Assembly: GCA_016929355.1 (NCBI GenBank)
Contig: JAFGJA010000553.1
Span: forward strand, 1 to 9,118
Origin: Anaerolineae bacterium
Lineage (GTDB): Bacteria; Chloroflexota; Anaerolineae; Aggregatilineales; Aggregatilineaceae
Direction: 5' to 3'
Length of the DNA stretch: 9,118 bases
The notes below the pieces were generated by a model. It saw only the letters and a list, made by a program, of their open reading frames with translations. It was not told where the DNA came from and did not search any database. Positions 1 to 5,130 of this stretch are shown in pieces. Position numbers and translations under genes: made by a program. Positions within the stretch are counted from its first letter, which is position 1. Each line of letters starts with the position of its first letter.

Positions 1-641
1 AAACTGTTCTGATTCGGCACCAGATCGATATGGCGCGCGCGGCAGTACGCATCAAGTTCCAGAATTTCCTCGGCGGTGATAGGAGAAGCCTGTGCCCACA
101 CCGCGCGGTGCTTTTGATACGCAAACGTATGCTCAGTATACAACTGGAATTGATTGATTTTCCAACTCGCCAGCAGATCGATCAGGTGATAGAGCGTCTC
201 CATCGTGGGGACTTTATCGCGGCTGATGTCCAGCATGACGCCGCGCGCAGCAAAATCCGGCCAGTCTTCGATCTGCAAGGTGGGCAGTTCGCGTCCCGAT
301 GTCTGGATAAGCTGTACCAGCGTCATCGCCCCGTAAAATACCCCGGCGGTGTCATATCCGACCAACTCGATCCCATCAGCCCCGATCACCAACCGGTAAC
401 TTTCGGCGCGATCTAACATATCATCCATACGGATTGTCAAGGGCGCGGCAACAGCACCCCCGGCAATCGACCAGTTGATCCCTGCGTAAGTTTGTAACGC
501 GGCCTGGATTTGCTGCGCGGCGAAGAATTGCCCGGCGGGATGTGGTACATTTAAGGCAATGAGGCCCGCAGTGGGGAGAGAAAATATCTCGCCAGTTAAT
601 GCCAATTTTTGTGGATAGGGTAAAAGTAAAGGTTTCATCAT
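1..641 (-). CDS. Glycoside hydrolase family 20 protein (beta-N-acetylhexosaminidase-like), 3' part missing
   Basis: The reverse strand is open from an ATGATG pair at 641-636 to the left edge, giving about 213 residues of an enzyme cut by the window. Numbering from the second Met, residues 1-125 resemble the non-catalytic N-terminal domain of GH20 enzymes, ending in ESYRLVIGADGIELVGYD and GVFYGAMTLVQL. The catalytic barrel starts near residue 126 (DWPDFAARGVMLDISRDKVP) and continues through QLYTEHTFAY and ELDAYCRARHIDLVPNQNS. GH20 members remove terminal N-acetylhexosamines, but this 'EHTFAY' subgroup is little characterised and the catalytic Asp-Glu pair lies beyond the edge, so the substrate is unproven. 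No signal peptide is visible. The first ATG is preferred because GGA lies five bases upstream; the second is equally possible. The gene is divergent from the PAC2 gene. Confidence 0.82.
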   Translation of the reverse strand, partial: MMKPLLLPYPQKLALTGEIFSLPTAGLIALNVPHPAGQFFAAQQIQAALQTYAGINWSIAGGAVAAPLTIRMDDMLDRAESYRLVIGADGIELVGYDTAGVFYGAMTLVQLIQTSGRELPTLQIEDWPDFAARGVMLDISRDKVPTMETLYHLIDLLASWKINQFQLYTEHTFAYQKHRAVWAQASPITAEEILELDAYCRARHIDLVPNQNS

Positions 642-660
642 ATTTTTCCAGTTCCAATTC

Positions 661-682
661 CGCGAAATTCTAACGCGAAATT
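661..682. repeat. Two direct copies of CGCGAAATT in the divergent intergenic region
   Basis: CGCGAAATT occurs at 661-669 and 674-682, with a 13-base period. It lies between the GH20 gene and the PAC2 gene, just upstream of the GH20 start. A paired binding site for a regulator is possible, but two 9-base copies are weak evidence. Confidence 0.35.
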
Positions 683-696
683 ATGAATGCGCGGAT

Positions 697-724
697 GGTA
701 TATACTTTAAAATAGCATTATACC
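697..724. promoter_or_regulatory. AT-rich inverted repeat GGTATA...TATACC, candidate operator/promoter for the PAC2-S10 operon
   Basis: GGTATA (697-702) and TATACC (719-724) form inverted arms around an AT-rich core that contains -10-like hexamers TATACT (701-706) and TAAAAT (708-713) and an extended -10-like TGG before TATATA. No good -35 hexamer is seen at 16-18 bases upstream. The element lies 21 bases before the PAC2 start codon. The promoter role is inferred from position and composition. Confidence 0.35.
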
Positions 725-745
725 AAATCACAGGAGACAAGTTAT

Positions 746-1672
746 ATGCCTGATGCAGTTGAATTCACCGAAATTCCCAAGGCAAAACACATCTATATGA
801 TTGTTGGCTGGCGACAATGGGCGGATGGAGGTTCCATGTCATCGGGGCTGCCACAGTACCTCATCCAGCAAACCGATGCCAGGCAAATTGGCACAATGTC
901 GCCCGATGGATTCTATCTGTTCCAGATTCCCGGCACGCACGATCTTGTGCGCCCGGTTATTAACCATGAAGAAGGCATCCCCGTATCGTTACAAACGCCG
1001 ACCAATACGTTTCATTACACCGGCAATGATGATATTGGGGTAGTGATCTTTTTGGGTGACGAACCGCATCTCGATATTGAACGCTACATCAAACTGATCC
1101 TGGATGCTGCCGCAACACTCAATGTAAAGCGTATCATTGGCTTGGGCGGTGTGTATGGGGAACTGCCGTATAACAAAGAGCGTATGGTATCATGCAGCTA
1201 TAGTTTGCGCACACTCAAGCCGGAACTGGATCAACTGGCGCTCAACTACTCAGATTATCACGGGGGCGCGAGTATCGGATCGTATCTGTGCCAACGCGCC
1301 AAAGAACGCGAAATGGCGTATATTGGCATGTATGCGATGGTCCCAACCTATGATTTTTCGCAATTCGCCCAGATCGGCAATAGCATTCGGATTGAGAACG
1401 ATTTTACCGCCTGGTTAGGTGTTATGCGCCGGGTCAATTACCTGCTCAAGACCAGTTTTGACCTGACCGAATTAGAGCAAAAAAGCGCGCAGTTGACGCG
1501 CATCCTGGATGATAAAGTGGAAGAATTGGACGGACTCTCGCCCCAACTGAACATCCGCGAATACTTTAATCAGATCGCTGAAGAATTCACCGAAATGCCG
1601 TTTGACCCGCTAGCTGATGTATGGGCAGAAGAAATTAATCGCTTATTTGATGATTCGGAGGACACTGAATGA
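746..1672 (+). CDS. PAC2 family protein
   Basis: This 308-residue protein has the features of the PAC2 (proteasome assembly chaperone 2-like) family: an N-terminal strand and GWRQWADGGS at 21-30, a hydrophobic strand IGVVIFLG at 97-104, the glycine-rich turn IGLGGVYGELPY at 131-142, and a conserved later block GGASIGSYLC at 173-182. A heptad-like helical tail (about 238-262) may be a short coiled coil. There is no signal peptide or membrane segment, so it should be cytoplasmic. Bacterial PAC2 proteins have no firmly assigned biochemical role; eukaryotic relatives help assemble the 20S proteasome. The start is supported by AGGAGA at 732-737, eight bases before the ATG. The stop overlaps the next start as ATGA, so translation is probably coupled to the S10 peptidase. 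That pairing hints at a link to protein or peptide turnover, which is inference. Confidence 0.85.
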   Translation: MPDAVEFTEIPKAKHIYMIVGWRQWADGGSMSSGLPQYLIQQTDARQIGTMSPDGFYLFQIPGTHDLVRPVINHEEGIPVSLQTPTNTFHYTGNDDIGVVIFLGDEPHLDIERYIKLILDAAATLNVKRIIGLGGVYGELPYNKERMVSCSYSLRTLKPELDQLALNYSDYHGGASIGSYLCQRAKEREMAYIGMYAMVPTYDFSQFAQIGNSIRIENDFTAWLGVMRRVNYLLKTSFDLTELEQKSAQLTRILDDKVEELDGLSPQLNIREYFNQIAEEFTEMPFDPLADVWAEEINRLFDDSEDTE

Positions 1673-3138
1673 CCGACGACAAAGAAAAAAAAGATGTGCA
1701 GAAAACAGAGGAAAAACCGTGCAGTGAGGAGAAACCGATCCCGGAACCGGTGAAGACGGATCACCAGATACGGGTCAATGGCCGAACGCTGGACTATACA
1801 GCGCTGGCCGGGATGCTGCCGATTCGGGATCAGGAAAAAGGCGACATCACCGCGCGGGTGTTCTTCACCGCGTACATGCTGGATGATATTGGGGATACGT
1901 CGCTGCGCCCGTTGGTGTTTGTGTTCAATGGCGGGCCGGGATCATCGTCGGTCTGGCTGCACATGGGGGCATTGGGGCCGAAGCGAGTCAAAATGCACGA
2001 TGAAGGCTGGATGCCTAAGCCGCCCTTCACGCTGGAAGACAACGCGCATACCTGGTTGGATTTGGCCGATCTCGTCTTCATCGATCCGGTGGGCACGGGG
2101 TTCAGCCGTGCGGCTGATCCTGAGAAGAAAAAAGAATTCTGGACCCTGGAAAATGATCTCAAATCAGTCGGTGAATTTATTCGCCTGTTCCTGACACGCT
2201 ACCAGCGCTGGCACTCGCCGTTGTTCCTCGCCGGGGAAAGCTATGGCACGACCCGCGCGGCAGGCTTGGCCGGGGCGTTGTATGATCAGGGCATCGCGTT
2301 TAACGGAATCGTGCTGCTCTCAACCGTGTTGAATTTTCAGACGATTCTGTTTGAAGAAGGTAACGATTTGCCGTATATGCTGTTTTTGCCGACCTATGCC
2401 GCGACAGCATGGTATCACGACAAACTGCCACCGGGATTACAGGAGAAACCCCTGGAAGACGTGCTGGCGGAGGTCGAAGCCTGGGCAGAAACTGATTATA
2501 TGGTGGCGCTGGCTAAGGGTGATCGTCTGACCGAGCAAGAACGGGCCATAGTTATCGCGCAGTTAGCCCGCTATACGGGCCTTGATCCGCATTTCATTGG
2601 CCTCGCCAATTTGCGCATTTATGCCTGGCATTTCTTCAAGGAACTGCTGCGTGACGAAGGGTACACGGTGGGGCGCATCGATTCCCGCTTTAAGGGACTT
2701 GATAAACGCGGCGTTTCCGAATACCCGGATTACGATCCGTCAATGGTGGCAATTGGCCCGCCCTATACGGCGACCTTCAACCAATATGTGCGTGAAAAGT
2801 TGGGGTATGAAACAGACGATAAATACGAAATTCTCAGCCATGATGTGAATCGCGGTTGGGAATGGGATCGCGGTAAATTCCCCGATACCAGCGAAGCGTT
2901 GCGCAGCGCTACCGCCAAAAATCCCTATATGCATGTGTTGGCCGCGATGGGTTATTACGATCTCGCTACGCCGCATTTCGGCACAGAATATACTCTCAGC
3001 CACATGAATCTGGCTCCCTCGGTGCGTGCAAATTTCCGCGTCACGACCTATCCGGCGGGGCATATGTTTTATCTGGACATTAACGCCTTAGCACAGTTCA
3101 AAGAAGATGTAGCCGATTTTATCCAGTCCGCTCTCTAA
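1669..3138 (+). CDS. S10 family serine carboxypeptidase-like peptidase
   Basis: This 489-residue protein is an alpha/beta-hydrolase peptidase of family S10. Visible signatures are the oxyanion-hole region FNGGPGSSS (86-94), the nucleophile elbow AGESYG with Ser191, the acid residue in GYYDLATP (Asp431) and the base in YPAGHMFYLD (His465). All three catalytic residues are present in the expected order. S10 enzymes remove C-terminal residues from peptides. Most eukaryotic members are secreted or vacuolar, but this one begins with about 30 highly charged residues rich in Lys and Glu and has no signal peptide, so it is predicted to be cytoplasmic. The ATG lies seven bases after CGGAGGA (1656-1662), inside the end of the PAC2 gene, with a four-base ATGA overlap. 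An eight-A run at 1685-1692 near the 5' end could allow slippage, but the frame is intact. The natural substrate is unknown. Confidence 0.9.
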   Translation: MTDDKEKKDVQKTEEKPCSEEKPIPEPVKTDHQIRVNGRTLDYTALAGMLPIRDQEKGDITARVFFTAYMLDDIGDTSLRPLVFVFNGGPGSSSVWLHMGALGPKRVKMHDEGWMPKPPFTLEDNAHTWLDLADLVFIDPVGTGFSRAADPEKKKEFWTLENDLKSVGEFIRLFLTRYQRWHSPLFLAGESYGTTRAAGLAGALYDQGIAFNGIVLLSTVLNFQTILFEEGNDLPYMLFLPTYAATAWYHDKLPPGLQEKPLEDVLAEVEAWAETDYMVALAKGDRLTEQERAIVIAQLARYTGLDPHFIGLANLRIYAWHFFKELLRDEGYTVGRIDSRFKGLDKRGVSEYPDYDPSMVAIGPPYTATFNQYVREKLGYETDDKYEILSHDVNRGWEWDRGKFPDTSEALRSATAKNPYMHVLAAMGYYDLATPHFGTEYTLSHMNLAPSVRANFRVTTYPAGHMFYLDINALAQFKEDVADFIQSAL

Positions 3139-3155
3139 ACGGACCAGACAACGCA

Positions 3156-3186
3156 GGGCACAAGGTTGGAAAACGGCCTTGTGCCC
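3156..3186. terminator. Strong hairpin between convergent genes, probable terminator
   Basis: GGGCACAAGG (3156-3165) and CCTTGTGCCC (3177-3186) form a perfect 10-base-pair stem around an 11-base loop, 17 bases after the S10 stop and 46 bases before the argG stop on the other strand. The following CACTTGTTGT is only moderately T-rich on the plus strand and the minus side has no clear T-run. A bidirectional terminator is the best reading, though not a textbook one. Confidence 0.65.
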
Positions 3187-3232
3187 CACTTGTTGTAGTA
3201 TCAAGCATTTGAATAGCTAACGCCTGCGCACG

Positions 3233-4489
3233 TTAATCCCGTTTGAACTTGGTGTAATCGGGTTGGCGATAGCGGCTGGCTCCTGTCCCTTCGATGTCCA
3301 GCATCGCATCCACTTTCATCGGCAGACCAAGCATATTGATGAAGCCCTTCGCGTCGGTCTGATCGTAAATGTCCATGTGTCCAAACGAGGCGTAATCTTC
3401 GCGGTAGAGGCTGTACGGACTCTTACGCCCGGCAATGATGACGTTACCCTTGTACAGTTTGAGCCGCACGGTTCCGGTCACGGATTGCTGCGTCACCTGC
3501 ACAAACGCATCAAGCGCTTCCCGCAGGCGGGTATACCACATCCCATTATAGACGAGTTCCGCGTATTTCACGGCGACGAAATCTTTGTAGTGCATGGTGG
3601 CTTTATCCAGACACAAACTTTCGAGCGCCTGATGCGCCGTGCGCAGAATTGTGCCGCCGGGTGTTTCATACACACCGCGACTCTTCATGCCAACCAGCCG
3701 GTTTTCGACCATATCCACGCGACCAATCGCATTCGCCGCACCCGCTTCGTTCAGTTTTTCGAACAACGGGACCGGGTCCATTGCTTCACCATTGAAAGAC
3801 ACCGGAATCCCTTTTTCGAAGCCGATCTCAATATAGGTGGGCGTATCGGGAGCCGCTTCCGGGCTGACCGTGAGGGTGTACATTTCCTCAAGCGGCTCGT
3901 TCCAGGGATTTTCGAGCGGGCCGCCCTCATGACTCATGTGGAACAGGTTGCGATCCCGGCTATAGATGCTCTTGAGCGTGGACGTTACCGGCACGTTGAA
4001 TTCTTCGGCGTATTCGAGCGCGTCTTCGCGGCTGCGGATGTCCCATTCACGCCAGGGCGCGATCACGGACAACTTGGGATTAAGCGCTACCGCCGTCAGT
4101 TCAAACCGCACCTGATCATTCCCTTTACCCGTGCAGCCATGCGCGATAGCTTGCGCGCCTTCGGCTTCGGCAATCTCAACCAGATGCTTGGCGATCAACG
4201 GACGGGCAAAGGATGTACCAAGCAAATAAACCCGTTCATACACTGCCCCGGCCTGCATCGTCGGGAACACGAAATCGCGCAGGAATTCATCGCGCAGATC
4301 GCGGATGATGAGTTTACTCGCGCCCGTCTTTTTCGCTTTCTCATCCAACCCATCAAGTTCTTCCGCCTGACCGAGATCGGCACAGAAGCAAATCACTTCG
4401 CAGTTATAGTTATTTTTCAACCAGGGTACGATGATGGAGGTATCGAGGCCACCGCTATAAGCCAACACAACTTTTTGGATCGGGTCCAT
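3233..4489 (-). CDS. argG: Argininosuccinate synthase
   Basis: Argininosuccinate synthase joins citrulline and aspartate using ATP, the penultimate step of arginine synthesis, in the cytoplasm. The 418-residue product has the N-type ATP pyrophosphatase P-loop SGGLDTS at 12-18, the GTSFARPL block at 91-98, the substrate and nucleotide segment HGCTGKGNDQVRFE at 117-130, and the family C-terminal region ending in GRKSPYSLY and YDQTDAKGFINMLG. The length fits the shorter (about 400-residue) bacterial subtype. The start is well fixed: an in-frame TAA directly precedes the ATG. AGAAAGGA (complement of 4501-4508) lies 11 bases upstream, a slightly long spacing. No argH or other arginine gene is adjacent. 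The gene is convergent with the S10 peptidase gene and divergent from the ilv operon, with which it shares a 641-base upstream region. Confidence 0.97.
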   Translation of the reverse strand: MDPIQKVVLAYSGGLDTSIIVPWLKNNYNCEVICFCADLGQAEELDGLDEKAKKTGASKLIIRDLRDEFLRDFVFPTMQAGAVYERVYLLGTSFARPLIAKHLVEIAEAEGAQAIAHGCTGKGNDQVRFELTAVALNPKLSVIAPWREWDIRSREDALEYAEEFNVPVTSTLKSIYSRDRNLFHMSHEGGPLENPWNEPLEEMYTLTVSPEAAPDTPTYIEIGFEKGIPVSFNGEAMDPVPLFEKLNEAGAANAIGRVDMVENRLVGMKSRGVYETPGGTILRTAHQALESLCLDKATMHYKDFVAVKYAELVYNGMWYTRLREALDAFVQVTQQSVTGTVRLKLYKGNVIIAGRKSPYSLYREDYASFGHMDIYDQTDAKGFINMLGLPMKVDAMLDIEGTGASRYRQPDYTKFKRD

Positions 4490-4509
4490 TTACCGGAAAG
4501 TCCTTTCTA

Positions 4510-4547
4510 AGTAACGTTAAAATTGATCAAAAGATAGTAACGCTAAA
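4510..4547. repeat. Direct repeat AGTAACGYTAAA flanking palindrome TTGATCAA, candidate operator upstream of argG
   Basis: AGTAACGTTAAA (4510-4521) and AGTAACGCTAAA (4536-4547) match at 11 of 12 bases with a 26-base period. The perfect palindrome TTGATCAA (4523-4530) lies between them. The block begins 21 bases upstream of the argG start, in its leader or promoter region. No clear -35/-10 pair for argG was found on the minus strand. The sites do not look like the usual ArgR box, so the binding protein, if any, is unknown. Confidence 0.4.
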
Positions 4548-4586
4548 GACTGTTTTCCTCCATAGCAGCTTTTTTGTACATTTTCA

Positions 4587-4610
4587 CCAAAAAGACATGC
4601 TGTTTTTTGG
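4587..4610. promoter_or_regulatory. 24-base inverted repeat CCAAAAA-N10-TTTTTGG, candidate operator for ilv and/or argG
   Basis: CCAAAAA (4587-4593) and TTTTTGG (4604-4610) form perfect seven-base arms around ten bases. The element ends 10 bases before the -35 hexamer of the predicted ilv promoter, a typical place for an activator or repressor site. It could also act on the divergent argG. It is not followed by a T-run that would make it a terminator for ilv transcription, because it precedes the promoter. Confidence 0.4.
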
Positions 4611-4620
4611 CGCAATATGC

Positions 4621-4649
4621 TTGACAAGCCCCCAGGCATGGTTTAAAGT
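4621..4649 (+). promoter_or_regulatory. Predicted sigma-70-type promoter of the ilv leader and operon
   Basis: The consensus -35 hexamer TTGACA (4621-4626) is separated by 17 bases from TAAAGT (4644-4649), which matches four of six positions of TATAAT. Transcription would start near 4655-4657, about 50 bases before the first leader peptide ORF and 475 bases before ilvD. The placement directly upstream of a complete attenuator supports it. An overlapping weaker pair, TTGATC (4651) with TAGATA (4675), was considered inferior. Confidence 0.65.
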
Positions 4650-4707
4650 CTTGATCGTGCGCAGGTAATTTGATTAGATAGCCTGACAAGGAAACCCAAC
4701 ACATCTT

Positions 4708-4794
4708 ATGTCTATCCGTCAGTTAAGCGTCCTCCTTCTGGTTATTATTGTCCTCGTCGTTATTGGCGGGGCATTTACGGTTGGGAGGGCCTAG
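4708..4794 (+). CDS. ilv leader peptide 1 (attenuator peptide)
   Basis: This 28-codon ORF begins with ATG at 4708 and stops with TAG at 4792-4794. Codons 8-19 read VLLLVIIVLVVI, twelve branched-chain residues in a row; in total there are 6 Val, 5 Leu and 4 Ile. Such runs directly before a terminator and a branched-chain biosynthetic operon are the hallmark of ribosome-mediated attenuation leaders such as those of ilv operons in proteobacteria. The peptide probably has no function of its own; stalling of its ribosome senses charged Leu, Val and Ile tRNA. AAGGA (4688-4692) is the only ribosome binding site candidate and lies 15 bases from the ATG, rather far, so initiation may be modest. An in-frame TGA at 4684 rules out a longer ORF. 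A small membrane peptide is the alternative, but the flanking RNA structures argue against it. Confidence 0.82.
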   Translation: MSIRQLSVLLLVIIVLVVIGGAFTVGRA

Positions 4795-4836
4795 ACGGAA
4801 CGGTCAGGCCGAAGCAGGCTTTCCAGGACCTCCCAA
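4781..4836 (+). promoter_or_regulatory. Attenuator 1 antiterminator pairing (segments 2 and 3)
   Basis: TTGGGAGG (4781-4788), in leader codons 25-27, is perfectly complementary to CCTCCCAA (4829-4836), most of the 5' arm of terminator 1, so the two structures exclude each other. A competing 1:2 pairing exists between 4729-4736 (codons Val8-Leu10) and 4783-4790, eight pairs with two G-U. A ribosome stalled in codons 8-19 would mask segment 1 and leave segment 2 free. One reaching the stop codon at 4792 would cover segment 2 and let the terminator form. Confidence 0.75.
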
Positions 4837-4852
4837 ACGCGGGAGGTCTTTT
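4825..4852 (+). terminator. Intrinsic terminator of ilv attenuator 1
   Basis: GACCTCCC (4827-4834) and GGGAGGTC (4841-4848) form a perfect eight-base-pair GC-rich stem with the six-base loop AAACGC, extendable by a G-U and an A-U pair. It is followed by TTTTGATTTA. It lies 32 bases after the leader 1 stop codon, where an attenuator terminator is expected, and would stop transcription when leader 1 is translated to its end. Confidence 0.88.
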
Positions 4853-4896
4853 GATTTATAGGGCAGGTTTTCTGCCTGGAATGAGCTAACAAACTG

Positions 4897-5004
4897 ATGA
4901 TCAACCTACTCGCTCTTATTGTCGTCGTTCTGAGCCTCCTTCTCGTTATTGAGAAGGAGGATGCACGGGTTGGCACGGTTCTGACCAGCGCAGCGCGACA
5001 GTAG
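4897..5004 (+). CDS. ilv leader peptide 2 (second attenuator peptide)
   Basis: This 35-codon ORF begins at ATG 4897 and ends with TAG at 5002-5004. Residues 4-18 read LLALIVVVLSLLLVI, thirteen branched-chain residues out of fifteen; the ORF has 8 Leu, 6 Val and 3 Ile, so it leans more to leucine than leader 1. The tail (19-35, EKEDARVGTVLTSAARQ) is hydrophilic and is explained by RNA pairing constraints rather than peptide function. It lies between terminator 1 and terminator 2 and would only be transcribed when terminator 1 is passed. No strong ribosome binding site is seen; GGAATGAG at 4878-4885 is a distant candidate. A three-codon mini-ORF (ATG AGC TAA, 4881-4889) just upstream could feed reinitiation. 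An in-frame TGA at 4882 limits extension. Bases 4935-4950 nearly repeat 4731-4746 of leader 1. Confidence 0.78.
   Translation: MINLLALIVVVLSLLLVIEKEDARVGTVLTSAARQ
4935..4960 (+). repeat. Perfect hairpin inside leader 2 ORF
   Basis: CCTCCTTCTC (4935-4944) and GAGAAGGAGG (4951-4960) form a perfect 10-base-pair stem with the six-base loop GTTATT. The 5' arm is built of the Leu codons 14-16. It lacks a following T-run, so it is not a terminator. It is a candidate polymerase pause or 1:2-type structure that a ribosome stalled on the Leu/Val/Ile codons would melt. Confidence 0.7.
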
Positions 5005-5052
5005 AGGCGAGGCAAAGGTCAAGATGCAACATTCACAAAACCGCTCCAACCC
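4967..5052 (+). promoter_or_regulatory. Attenuator 2 antiterminator pairing (segments 2 and 3)
   Basis: GGGTTGGCACGGTT (4967-4980) pairs with AACCGCTCCAACCC (5039-5052): seven pairs, a 2x2 internal loop, then five pairs. This takes up most of the 5' arm of terminator 2. A competing partner for segment 2 is TCAACCT (4901-4907, codons 2-4 of leader 2), five Watson-Crick pairs plus two G-U, enclosing the 4935-4960 hairpin. The arrangement repeats the logic of attenuator 1. Confidence 0.7.
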
Positions 5053-5079
5053 AACGGGAACACGGGGCGGTTTTTATTT
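5037..5079 (+). terminator. Intrinsic terminator of ilv attenuator 2
   Basis: AAAACCGCTCC (5037-5047) pairs with GGGGCGGTTTT (5064-5074), eleven pairs including one G-U, with a 16-base loop. The run TTTTTATTT (5071-5079) follows. It ends 51 bases before the ilvD start. The loop is large, but the stem and T-run are convincing, and the 5' arm is fully contested by the antiterminator. Confidence 0.8.
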
Positions 5080-5130
5080 GTCAGCTAAACAATTATAGGG
5101 GCATACGCCCGCCACCAAAAAGAGGAAACC

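Larger units (their letters stand above)
4656..5130 (+). promoter_or_regulatory. ilv operon 5' leader RNA with two tandem attenuators
   Basis: This roughly 475-base untranslated leader carries two modules in series, each consisting of a peptide ORF rich in Leu/Val/Ile codons, an antiterminator and an intrinsic terminator, before ilvD. The parts are listed separately. The remaining sequence is a leader before the first ORF (4656-4707), a short spacer with a small GGCAG/CTGCC hairpin at 4862-4876, and 51 bases after terminator 2 that hold a small GGGC/GCCC hairpin (5099-5110) and the ilvD ribosome binding site. Confidence 0.8.

Noticed and set aside
30..416. A 128-codon plus-strand ORF at the left end
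   Set aside because: It is antisense to the GH20 coding frame, whose translation shows clear family motifs.
421..657. A 78-codon minus-strand ORF overlapping the GH20 start
   Set aside because: It is out of frame with the GH20 gene, Cys/Arg rich, and lacks homology signals.
1685..1692. Programmed frameshift at the eight-A run in the S10 gene
   Set aside because: The reading frame is continuous and the alternate frames do not join to anything meaningful, so it is probably just Lys codons.
3263..4510. A 415-codon plus-strand ORF opposite argG
   Set aside because: The minus frame carries all argininosuccinate synthase motifs. The plus frame is a His/Arg/Phe-rich shadow with no recognisable domain.
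4967..4980. GGGTTGGCACGGTT as a T-box riboswitch core
   Set aside because: It only loosely resembles the T-box sequence, no Stem I or specifier loop is visible, and the element lies inside a Leu/Val/Ile-rich leader ORF with a better explanation as antiterminator.
4708..5004. The two short hydrophobic ORFs as type I toxin peptides or small membrane proteins
   Set aside because: Each is followed by an intrinsic terminator whose 5' arm is complementary to the ORF's 3' part, and both precede a branched-chain biosynthetic operon. No antisense RNA promoter was recognised.
4791..5015. A 74-codon minus-strand ORF across the attenuator region
   Set aside because: It covers terminators and the leader 2 ORF on the other strand, is Arg/Ser rich, and has no convincing ribosome binding site or family match.
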